Assembly: GCA_026413225.1 (NCBI GenBank)
Contig: JAPMTP010000105.1
Location: 90,986 to 154,985 of the forward strand
Reading direction: 5' to 3'
DNA length: 64,000 bases
Source: Otis tarda
Lineage: Eukaryota > Chordata > Aves > Otidiformes > Otididae
This document shows positions 1-11,900 of the stretch, in pieces (the first letter of the stretch is position 1; each line of letters starts with the position of its first letter). The notes under the pieces are model-generated. The model ran no database searches. It was not told the origin of the DNA and worked only from the letters and a program-made list of their open reading frames with translations. A program made the translations under genes and the position numbers.

Positions 1-251
1 GTTTTGGCTGCTGGCAGCTTGTGGGCGGGCTCCTGACTCACCAGGGGTGGAGCTGACAACTCACAGCTGCATTCCAACTGCTTAACAGGAGGCATCATCC
101 ATTTTGCTGCAGGGACAAACTTGCTTCAGAGCAGGCAAAACTGCACTGGGCAGGGGATCTGAAGTGAAATAGGCAACCAAAAAAGCTCTTTTAGACTTTG
201 TTTGGAGCCACCAACAGCCAGCTACAGTGCCTGTGCCTGGGCTGGCTGCTG

Positions 252-308
252 GCAGCTTGTGGGCGGGCTCCTGACTCACCAGGGGTGGAGCTGACAACTC
301 ACAGCTGC
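252..308. repeat. Dyad (imperfect inverted repeat) inside a representative monomer
   Basis: The arm beginning GCAGCTTGTG and ending GGCTCC can pair with GGAGCTG...CAGCTGC about 15 nt further on. The outer 6 bp, an inner GTG/CAC and the closing 5 bp pair, with an asymmetric internal loop between them. The same arrangement recurs in nearly every monomer because both arms belong to the conserved part of the unit. It could form a hairpin or cruciform. Only base-pairing potential is visible. Confidence 0.5.
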
Positions 309-1702
309 ATTCCAACTGCTTACCACGAGGCGTCAGCCATTTTGCTGCAGGGACAAACTTGCTTCAGAGCAGGCAAAACTGCACTGGGCAGGGGATCTGA
401 AGTGAAATAGGCAACCAAAAAAGCTCTTTTAGACTTTGTTTGGAGCCACCAACAGCCAGCTACAGTGCCTGTGCCTGGTCTGGCTGCTGGCAGCTTGTGG
501 GCGGGCTCCTGACTCACCAGGGGTGGAGCTGACAACTCACAGCTGCATTCCAACTGCTTACCACGAGGCATCAGCCATTTTGCTGCAGGGACAAACTTGC
601 TTCAGAGCAGGCAAAACTGCACTGGGCAGGGGATCTGAAGTGAAATAGGCAACCAAAAAAGCTCTTTTAGACTTTGTTTGGAGCCACCAACAGCCAGCTA
701 CAGTGCCTGTGCCTGTTTTGGCTGCTGGCAGCTTGTGGGCGGGCTCCTGACTCACCAGGGGTGGAGCTGACAACTCACAGCTGCATTCCAACTGCTTACC
801 ACGAGGCGTCAGCCATTTTGCTGCAGGGACAAAATTGCTTCAGAGCAGGCAAAACTGCACTGGGCAGGGGATCTGAAGTGAAATAGGCAACCAAAAAGCT
901 CTTTTAGACTTTGTTTGGAGCCACCAACAGCCAGCTACAGTGCCTGTGCCTGGGCTGGCTGCTGGCAGCTTGTGGGCGGGCTCCTGACTCACCAGGGGTG
1001 GAGCTGACAACTCACAGCTGCATTCCAACTGCTTACCAGGAGGCATCAGCCATTTTGCTGCAGGGACAAACTTGCTTCAGAGCAGGCAAAACTGCACTGG
1101 GCAGGGGATCTGAAGTGAAATGGGCAACCAAAAATGCTCTTTTAGACTTTGTTTGGAGCCACCAACAGCCAGCTACAGTGCCTGTGCCTGTGCTGGCTGC
1201 TGGCAGCTTGTGGGCGGGCTCCTGACTCACCAGGGGTGGAGCTGACAACTCACAGCTGCATTCCAACTGCTTACCACGAGGCGTCAGCCATTTTGCTGCA
1301 GGGACAAACTTGCTTCAGAGCAGGCAAAACTGCACTGGGCAGGGGATCTGAAGTGAAATAGGCAACCAAAAAAGCTCTTTTAGACTTTGTTTGGAGCCAC
1401 CAACAGCCAGCTACAGTGCCTGTGCCTGGGCTGGCTGCTGGCAGCTTGTGGGCGGGCTCCTGACTCACCAGGGGTGGAGCTGACAACTCACAGCTGCATT
1501 CCAACTGCTTACCACGAGGCATCAGCCATTTTGCTGCAGGGACAAACTTGCTTCAGAGCAGGCAAAACTGCACTGGGCAGGGGATCTGAAGTGAAATGGG
1601 CAACCAAAAAAGCTCTTTTAGACTTTGTTTGGAGCCACCAACAGCCAGCTACAGTGCCTGTGCCTGGGCTGGCTGCTGGCAGCTTGTGGGCGGGCTCCTG
1701 AC

Positions 1703-1734
1703 TCACCAGAGGTGCAGCTGAAAACTCACAGCTG
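1703..1734. repeat. Marker variant monomer (AGAGGTGCAGCTGAAAACTC type)
   Basis: This monomer carries the linked changes CCAGAGGTGCAGCTGAAAAC plus CATTGC. The same linked haplotype recurs at about 14273-14304, roughly 12.57 kb or 53 monomers away. That suggests the two stretches descend from one segmental duplication inside the array. Confidence 0.7.
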
Positions 1735-4700
1735 CATTGCAACTGCTTACCACGAGGCGTCAGCCATTTTGCTGCAGGGACAAACTTGCTTCAGAGCAGG
1801 CAAAACTGCACTGGGCAGGGGATCTGAAGTGAAATGGGCAACCAAAAAGCTCTTTTAGACTTTGTTTGGAGCCACCAACAGCCAGCTACAGTGCCTGTGC
1901 CTGGGCTGGCTGCTGGCAGCTTGTGGGCGGGCTCCTGACTCACCAGGGGTGGAGCTGACAACTCACAGCTGCATTCCAACTGCTTACCACGAGGCATCAG
2001 CCATTTTGCTGCAGGGACAAACTTGCTTCAGAGCAGGCAAAACTGCACTGGGCAGGGGATCTGAAGTGAAATAGGCAACCAAAAGCTCTTTTAGACTTTG
2101 TTTGGAGCCACCAACAGCCAGCTACAGTGCCTGTGCCTGGGCTGGCTGCTGGCAGCTTGTGGGCGGGCTCCTGACTCACCAGGGGTGGAGCTGACAACTC
2201 ACAGCTGCATTCCAACTGCTTACCACGAGGCGTCAGCCATTTTGCTGCAGGGACAAACTTGCTTCAGAGCAGGCAAAACTGCACTGGGCAGGGGATCTGA
2301 AGTGAAATAGGCAACCAAAAAGCTCTTTTAGACTTTGTTTGGAGCCACCAACAGCCAGCTACAGTGCCTGTGCCTGGGCTGGCTGCTGGCAGCTTGTGGG
2401 CGGGCTCCTGACTCACCAGGGGTGGAGCTGACAACTCACAGCTGCATTGCAACTGCTTACCACGAGGCGTCAGCCATTTTGCTGCAGGGACAAACTTGCT
2501 TCAGAGCAGGCAAAACTGCACTGGGCAGGGGATCTGAAGTGAAATAGGCAACCAAAAAAGCTCTTTTAGACTTTGTTTGGAGCCACCAACAGCCAGCTAC
2601 AGTGCCTGTGCCTGGGCTGGCTGCTGGCAGCTTGTGGGCGGGCTCCTGACTCACCAGGGGTGGAGCTGACAACTCACAGCTGCATTGCAACTGCTTACCA
2701 CGAGGCGTCAGCCATTTTGCTGCAGGGACAAACTTGCTTCAGAGCAGGCAAAACTGCACTGGGCAGGGGATCTGAAGTGAAATAGGCAACCAAAAAGCTC
2801 TTTTAGACTTTGTTTGGAGCCACCAACAGCCAGCTACAGTGCCTGTGCCTGGGCTGGCTGCTGGCAGCTTGTGGGCGGGCTCCTGACTCACCAGGGGTGG
2901 AGCTGACAACTCACAGCTGCATTCCAACTGCTTACCACGAGGCATCAGCCATTTTGCTGCACGGACAAAATTGCTTCAGAGCAGGCAAAACTGCACTGGG
3001 CAGGGGATCTGAAGTGAAATGGGCAACCAAAAAGCTCTTTTAGACTTTGTTTGGAGCCACCAACAGCCAGCTACAGTGCCTGTGCCTGTGCTGGCTGCTG
3101 GCAGCTTGTGGGCGGGCTCCTGACTCACCAGGGGTGGAGCTGACAACTCACAGCTGCATTCCAACTGCTTACCAGGAGGCATCAGCCATTTTGCTGCAGG
3201 GACAAACTTGCTTCAGAGCAGGCAAAACTGCACTGGGCAGGGGATCTGAAGTGAAATGGGCAACCAAAAAAGCTCTTTTAGACTTTGTTTGGAGCCACCA
3301 ACAGCCAGCTACAGTGCCTGTTTTGGCTGCTGGCAGCTTGTGGGCGGGCTCCTGACTCACCAGGGGTGGAGCTGAAAACTCACAGCTGCATTGCAACTGC
3401 TTACCAGGAGGCATCAGCCATTTTGCTGCAGGGACAAACTTGCTTCAGAGCAGGCAGAACTGCACTGGGCAGGGGATCTGAAGTGAAATAGGCAACCAAA
3501 AAAGCTCTTTTAGACTTTGTTTGGAGCCACCAACAGCCAGCTACAGTGCCTGTGCCTGGGCTGGCTGCTGGCAGCTTGTGGGCGGGCTCCTGACTCACCA
3601 GGGGTGGAGCTGACAACTCACAGCTGCATTCCAACTGCTTACCACGAGGCGTCAGCCATTTTGCTGCAGGGACAAACTTGCTTCAGAGCAGGCAAAACTG
3701 CACTGGGCAGGGGATCTGAAGTGAAATAGGCAACCAAAAAAGCTCTTTTAGACTTTGTTTGGAGCCACCAACAGCCAGCTACAGTGCCTGTGCCTGGGCT
3801 GGCTGCTGGCAGCTTGTGGGCGGGCTCCTGACTCACCAGGGGTGGAGCTGACAACTCACAGCTGCATTCCAACTGCTTACCACGAGGCGTCAGCCATTTT
3901 GCTGCAGGGACAAACTTGCTTCAGAGCAGGCAAAACTGCACTGGGCAGGGGATCTGAAGTGAAATAGGCAACCAAAAAAGCTCTTTTAGACTTTGTTTGG
4001 AGCCACCAACAGCCAGCTACAGTGCCTGTGCCTGGTTTTGGCTGCTGGCAGCTTGTGGGCGGGCTCCTGACTCACCAGGGGTGGAGCTGACAACTCACAG
4101 CTGCATTCCAACTGCTTACCACGAGGCATCAGCCATTTTGCTGCAGGGACAAACTTGCTTCAGAGCAGGCAAAACTGCACTGGGCAGGGGATCTGAAGTG
4201 AAATAGGCAACCAAAAAGCTCTTTTAGACTTTGTTTGGAGCCACCAACAGCCAGCTACAGTGCCTGTGCCTGGGCTGGCTGCTGGCAGCTTGTGGGCGGG
4301 CTCCTGACTCACCAGGGGTGGAGCTGACAACTCACAGCTGCATTCCAACTGCTTACCACGAGGCATCAGCCATTTTGCTGCAGGGACAAACTTGCTTCAG
4401 AGCAGGCAAAACTGCACTGGGCAGGGGATCTGAAGTGAAATAGGCAACCAAAAAAGCTCTTTTAGACTTTGTTTGGAGCCACCAACAGCCAGCTACAGTG
4501 CCTGTGCCTGGGCTGGCTGCTGGCAGCTTGTGGGCGGGCTCCTGACTCACCAGGGGTGGAGCTGACAACTCACAGCTGCATTCCAACTGCTTACCACGAG
4601 GCATCAGCCATTTTGCTGCAGGGGCAAGCTTGCTTCAGAGCAGGCAAAACTGCACTGGGCAGGGGATCTGAAGTGAAATGGGCAACCAAAAGCTCTTTTA

Positions 4701-7700
4701 GACTTTGTTTGGAGCCACCAACAGCCAGCTACAGTGCCTGTGCCTGTGCTGGCTGCTGGCAGCTTGTGGGCGGGCTCCTGACTCACCAGGGGTGGAGCTG
4801 ACAACTCACAGCTGCATTCCAACTGCTTACCACGAGGCGTCAGCCATTTTGCTGCAGGGACAAACTTGCTTCAGAGCAGGCAAAACTGCACTGGGCAGGG
4901 GATCTGAAGTGAAATGGGCAACCAAAAAGCTCTTTTAGACTTTGTTTGGAGCCACCAACAGCCAGCTACAGTGCCTGTGCCTGTGCTGGCTGCTGGCAGC
5001 TTGTGGGCGGGCTCCTGACTCACCAGGAGTGCAGCTGACAACTCACAGCTGCAACTGCTTACCACGAGGCATCATCCATTTTGCTGCAGGGACAAACTTG
5101 CTTCAGAGCAGGCAAAACTGCACTGGGCAGGGGATCTGAAGTGAAATAGGCAACCAAAAAAGCTCTTTTAGACTTTGTTTGGAGCCACCAACAGCCAGCT
5201 ACAGTGCCTGTGCCTGGGCTGGCTGCTGGCAGCTTGTGGGCGGGCTCCTGACTCACCAGGGGTGGAGCTGACAACTCACAGCTGCATTGCAACTGCTTAC
5301 CACGAGGCGTCAGCCATTTTGCTGCAGGGACAAACTTGCTTCAGAGCAGGCAAAACTGCACTGGGCAGGGGATCTGAAGTGAAATAGGCAACCAAAAAAG
5401 CTCTTTTAGACTTTGTTTGGAGCCACCAACAGCCAGCTACAGTGCCTGTGCCTGGTCTGGCTGCTGGCAGCTTGTGGGCGGGCTCCTGACTCACCAGGGG
5501 TGGAGCTGACAACTCACAGCTGCATTCCAACTGCTTACCACGAGGCGTCAGCCATTTTGCTGCAGGGACAAACTTGCTTCAGAGCAGGCAAAACTGCACT
5601 GGGCAGGGGATCTGAAGTGAAATGGGCAACCAAAAAGCTCTTTTAGACTTTGTTTGGAGCCACCAACAGCCAGCTACAGTGCCTGTGCCTGGGCTGGCTG
5701 CTGGCAGCTTGTGGGCGGGCTCCTGACTCACCAGGGGTGGAGCTGACAACTCACAGCTGCATTCCAACTGCTTAACAGGAGGCATCAGCCATTTTGCTGC
5801 AGGGACAAACTTGCTTCAGAGCAGGCAAAACTGCACTGGGCAGGGGATCTGAAGTGAAATGGGCAACCAAAAAAGCTCTTTTAGACTTTGTTTGGAGCCA
5901 CCAACAGCCAGCTACGGTGCCTGTGCCTGGGCTGGCTGCTGGCAGCTTGTGGGCGGGCTCCTGACTCACCAGGGGTGGAGCTGACAACTCACAGCTGCAT
6001 TCCAACTGCTTACCACGAGGCATCAGCCATTTTGCTGCAGGGACAAACTTGCTTCAGAGCAGGCAAAACTGCACTGGGCAGGGGATCTGAAGTGAAATAG
6101 GCAACCAAAAAAGCTCTTTTAGACTTTGTTTGGAGCCACCAACAGCCAGCTACAGTGCCTGTGCCTGTCTGGCTGCTGGCAGCTTGTGGGCGGGCTCCTG
6201 ACTCACCAGGGGTGGAGCTGACAACTCACAGCTGCATTCCAACTGCTTACCACGAGGCATCATCCATTTTGCTGCAGGGACAACTTGCTTCAGAGCAGGC
6301 AAAACTGCACTGGGCAGGGGATCTGAAGTGAAATGGGCAACCAAAAAAGCTCTTTTAGACTTTGTTTGGAGCCACCAACAGCCAGCTACAGTGCCTGTGC
6401 CTGGCTGGCTGCTGGCAGCTTGTGGGCGGGCTCCTGACTCACCAGGGGTGGAGCTGACAACTCACAGCTGCATTCCAACTGCTTACCACGAGGCGTCAGC
6501 CATTTTGCTGCAGGGACAAACTTGCTTCAGAGCAGGCAAAACTGCACTGGGCAGGGGATCTGAAGTGAAATAGGCAACCAAAAAGCTCTTTTAGACTTTG
6601 TTTGGAGCCACCAACAGCCAGCTACAGTGCCTGTGCCTGGGCTGGCTGCTGGCAGCTTGTGGGCGGGCTCCTGACTCACCAGGGGTGGAGCTGACAACTC
6701 ACAGCTGCATTCCAACTGCTTACCACGAGGCATCAGCCATTTTGCTGCAGAGACAAACTTGCTTCAGAGCAGGCAAAACTGCACTGGGCAGGGGATCTGA
6801 AGTGAAATGGGCAACCAATAAAGCTCTTTTAGACTTTGTTTGGAGCCACCAACAGCCAGCTACAGTGCCTGTGCCTGTGCTGGCTGCTGGCAGCTTGTGG
6901 GCGGGCTCCTGACTCACCAGGGGTGGAGCTGACAACTCACAGCTGCATTCCAACTGCTTAACGAGGCATCAGCCATTTTGCTGCAGGGACAAACTTGCTT
7001 CAGAGCAGGCAAAACTGCACTGGGCAGGGGATCTGAAGTGAAATAGGCAACCAAAAAAGCTCTTTTAGACTTTGTTTGGAGCCACCAACAGCCAGCTACG
7101 GTGCCTGTGCCTGTGCTGGCTGCTGGCAGCTTGTGGGCGGGCTCCTGACTCACCAGGGGTGGAGCTGACAACTCACAGCTGCATTCCAACTGCTTACCAC
7201 GAGGCATCAGCCATTTTGCTGCAGGGACAAACTTGCTTCAGAGCAGGCAAAACTGCACTGGGCAGGGGATCTGAAGTGAAATAGGCAACCAAAAAGCTCT
7301 TTTAGACTTTGTTTGGAGCCACCAACAGCCAGCTACAGTGCCTGTGCCTGGGCTGGCTGCTGGCAGCTTGTGGGCGGGCTCCTGACTCACCAGGGGTGGA
7401 GCTGACAACTCACAGCTGCATTGCAACTGCTTACCACGAGGCGTCAGCCATTTTGCTGCAGGGACAAACTTGCTTCAGAGCAGGCAAAACTGCACTGGGC
7501 AGGGGATCTGAAGTGAAATGGGCAACCAAAAAGCTCTTTTAGACTTTGTTTGGAGCCACCAACAGCCAGCTACAGTGCCTGTGCCTGGGCTGGCTGCTGG
7601 CAGCTTGTGGGCGGGCTCCTGACTCACCAGGGGTGGAGCTGACAACTCACAGCTGCATTCCAACTGCTTACCAGGAGGCATCAGCCATTTTGCTGCAGGG

Positions 7701-8879
7701 ACAAACTTGCTTCAGAGCAGGCAAAACTGCACTGGGCAGGGGATCTGAAGTGAAATGGGCAACCAAAAAAGCTCTTTTAGACTTTGTTTGGAGCCACCAA
7801 CAGCCAGCTACAGTGCCTGTGCCTGTGCTGGCTGCTGGCAGCTTGTGGGCGGGCTCCTGACTCACCAGGGGTGGAGCTGACAACTCACAGCTGCATTCCA
7901 ACTGCTTACCACGAGGCGTCAGCCATTTTGCTGCAGGGACAAACTTGCTTCAGAGCAGGCAAAACTGCACTGGGCAGGGGATCTGAAGTGAAATAGGCAA
8001 CCAAAAAAGCTCTTTTAGACTTTGTTTGGAGCCACCAACAGCCAGCTACAGTGCCTGTGCCTGGGCTGGCTGCTGGCAGCTTGTGGGCGGGCTCCTGACT
8101 CACCAGGGGTGGAGCTGACAACTCACAGCTGCATTGCAACTGCTTACCACGAGGCGTCAGCCATTTTGCTGCAGGGACAAACTTGCTTCAGAGCAGGCAA
8201 AACTGCACTGGGCAGGGGATCTGAAGTGAAATAGGCAACCAAAAAAGCTCTTTTAGACTTTGTTTGGAGCCACCAACAGCCAGCTACAGTGCCTGTGCCT
8301 GTTTTGGCTGCTGGCAGCTTGTGGGCGGGCTCCTGACTCACCAGGGGTGGAGCTGACAACTCACAGCTGCATTCCAACTGCTTACCACGAGGCATCAGCC
8401 ATTTTGCTGCAGGGACAAACTTGCTTCAGAGCAGGCAAAACTGCACTGGGCAGGGGATCTGAAGTGAAATAGGCAACCAAAAAAGCTCTTTTAGACTTTG
8501 TTTGGAGCCACCAACAGCCAGCTACAGTGCCTGTGCCTGGGCTGGCTGCTGGCAGCTTGTGGGCGGGCTCCTGACTCACCAGGGGTGGAGCTGACAACTC
8601 ACAGCTGCATTCCAACTGCTTACCACGAGGCATCAGCCATTTTGCTGCAGGGACAAACTTGCTTCAGAGCAGGCAAAACTGCACTGGGCAGGGGATCTGA
8701 AGTGAAATGGGCAACCAAAATGCTCTTTTAGACTTTGTTTGGAGCCACCAACAGCCAGCTACAGTGCCTGTGCCTGGTCTGGCTGCTGGCAGCTTGTGGG
8801 CGGGCTCCTGACTCACCAGGGGTGGAGCTGACAACTCACAGCTGCATTCCAACTGCTTACCACGAGGCATCAGCCATTT

Positions 8880-8905
8880 TGCTGCAGAGACAAGCTTCAG
8901 AGCAG
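8880..8905. repeat. Marker variant monomer with short GAGACAAGCTTC form
   Basis: The usual GGGACAAACTTGCTTC is shortened to GAGACAAGCTTC. The same form recurs near 12688, 17910 and 21238, at spacings of about 16, 22 and 14 monomers. In each case from the first three the next monomer is of the GTGCTGG type. This is a partial higher-order pattern rather than a strict one. Confidence 0.7.
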
Positions 8906-11900
8906 GCAAAACTGCACTGGGCAGGGGATCTGAAGTGAAATGGGCAACCAAAAAAGCTCTTTTAGACTTTGTTTGGAGCCACCAACAGCCAGCTACAGTG
9001 CCTGTGCCTGTGCTGGCTGCTGGCAGCTTGTGGGCGGGCTCCTGACTCACCAGGGGTGGAGCTGACAACTCACAGCTGCATTCCAACTGCTTAACCACGA
9101 GGCATCATCCATTTTGCTGCAGGGACAAACTTGCTTCAGAGCAGGCAAAACTGCACTGGGCAGGGGATCTGAAGTGAAATAGGCAACCAAAAAAGCTCTT
9201 TTAGACTTTGTTTGGAGCCACCAACAGCCAGCTACAGTGCCTGTGCCTGGGCTGGCTGCTGGCAGCTTGTGGGCGGGCTCCTGACTCACCAGGGGTGGAG
9301 CTGACAACTCACAGCTGCATTGCAACTGCTTACCACGAGGCATCAGCCATTTTGCTGCAGGGACAAACTTGCTTCAGAGCAGGCAAAACTGCACTGGGCA
9401 GGGGATCTGAAGTGAAATAGGCAACCAAAAAAGCTCTTTTAGACTTTGTTTGGAGCCACCAACAGCCAGCTACAGTGCCTGTGCCTGTTTTGGCTGCTGG
9501 CAGCTTGTGGGCGGGCTCCTGACTCACCAGGGGTGGAGCTGACAACTCACAGCTGCATTCCAACTGCTTACCACGAGGCATCAGCCATTTTGCTGCAGGG
9601 ACAAACTTGCTTCAGAGCAGGCAAAACTGCACTGGGCAGGGGATCTGAAGTGAAATAGGCAACCAAAAAAGCTCTTTTAGACTTTGTTTGGAGCCACCAA
9701 CAGCCAGCTACAGTGCCTGTGCCTGGGCTGGCTGCTGGCAGCTTGTGGGCGGGCTCCTGACTCACCAGGGGTGGAGCTGACAACTCACAGCTGCATTCCA
9801 ACTGCTTTCCACGAGGCATCAGCCATTTTGCTGCAGGGACAAACTTGCTTCAGAGCAGGCAAAACTGCACTGGGCAGGGGATCTGAAGTGAAATAGGCAA
9901 CCAAAAAAGCTCTTTTAGACTTTGTTTGGAGCCACCAACAGCCAGCTACAGTGCCTGTGCCTGGGCTGGCTGCTGGCAGCTTGTGGGCGGGCTCCTGACT
10001 CACCAGGGGTGGAGCTGACAACTCACAGCTGCATTCCAACTGCTTACCACGAGGCATCAGCCATTTTGCTGCAGGGACAAACTTGCTTCAGAGCAGGCAA
10101 AACTGCACTGGGCAGGGGATCTGAAGTGAAATGGGCAACCAAAAAAGCTCTTTTAGACTTTGTTTGGAGCCACCAACAGCCAGCTACAGTGCCTGTGCCT
10201 GTTTTGGCTGCTGGCAGCTTGTGGGCGGGCTCCTGACTCACCAGGGGTGGAGCTGACAACTCACAGCTGCATTCCAACTGCTTACCACGAGGCATCAGCC
10301 ATTTTGCTGCAGGGACAAACTTGCTTCAGAGCAGGCAAAACTGCACTGGGCAGGGGATCTGAAGTGAAATAGGCAACCAAAAAAGCTCTTTTAGACTTTG
10401 TTTGGAGCCACCAACAGCCAGCTACAGTGCCTGTGCCTGTGCTGGCTGCTGGCAGCTTGTGGGCGGGCTCCTGACTCACCAGGGGTGGAGCTGACAACTC
10501 ACAGCTGCATTGCAACTGCTTACCACGAGGCGTCAGCCATTTTGCTGCAGGGACAAACTTGCTTCAGAGCAGGCAAAACTGCACTGGGCAGGGGATCTGA
10601 AGTGAAATAGGCAACCAAAAAAGCTCTTTTAGACTTTGTTTGGAGCCACCAACAGCCAGCTACAGTGCCTGTGCCTGGTCTGGCTGCTGGCAGCTTGTGG
10701 GCGGGCTCCTGACTCACCAGGGGTGGAGCTGACAACTCACAGCTGCATTCCAACTGCTTACCAGGAGGCATCAGCCATTTTGCTGCAGAGACAAACTTGC
10801 TTCAGAGCAGGCAAAACTGCACTGGGCAGGGGATCTGAAGTGAAATGGGCAACCAAAAAAGCTCTTTTAGACTTTGTTTGGAGCCACCAACAGCCAGCTA
10901 CAGTGCCTGTGCCTGGGCTGGCTGCTGGCAGCTTGTGGGCGGGCTCCTGACTCACCAGGGGTGGAGCTGACAACTCACAGCTGCATTCCAACTGCTTACC
11001 AGGAGGCATCAGCCATTTTGCTGCAGGGACAAACTTGCTTCAGAGCAGGCAAAACTGCACTGGGCAGGGGATCTGAAGTGAAATGGGCAACCAAAAAAGC
11101 TCTTTTAGACTTTGTTTGGAGCCACCAACAGCCAGCTACAGTGCCTGTGCCTGGGCTGGCTGCTGGCAGCTTGTGGGCGGGCTCCTGACTCACCAGGGGT
11201 GGAGCTGACAACTCACAGCTGCATTCCAACTGCTTACCACGAGGCATCAGCCATTTTGCTGCAGGGACAAACTTGCTTCAGAGCAGGCAAAACTGCACTG
11301 GGCAGGGGATCTGAAGTGAAATAGGCAACCAAAAAAGCTCTTTTAGACTTTGTTTGGAGCCACCAACAGCCAGCTACAGTGCCTGTGCCTGGGCTGGCTG
11401 CTGGCAGCTTGTGGGCGGGCTCCTGACTCACCAGGGGTGGAGCTGACAACTCACAGCTGCATTCCAACTGCTTACCACGAGGCGTCAGCCATTTTGCTGC
11501 AGGGACAAACTTGCTTCAGAGCAGGCAAAACTGCACTGGGCAGGGGATCTGAAGTGAAATAGGCAACCAAAAAAGCTCTTTTAGACTTTGTTTGGAGCCA
11601 CCAACAGCCAGCTACAGTGCCTGTGCCTGGGCTGGCTGCTGGCAGCTTGTGGGCGGGCTCCTGACTCACCAGGGGTGGAGCTGACAACTCACAGCTGCAT
11701 TCCAACTGCTTACCACGAGGCATCAGCCATTTTGCTGCAGGGACAAACTTGCTTCAGAGCAGGCAAAACTGCACTGGGCAGGGGATCTGAAGTGAAATGG
11801 GCAACCAAAAAGCTCTTTTAGACTTTGTTTGGAGCCACCAACAGCCAGCTACAGTGCCTGTGCCTGGGCTGGCTGCTGGCAGCTTGTGGGCGGGCTCCTG

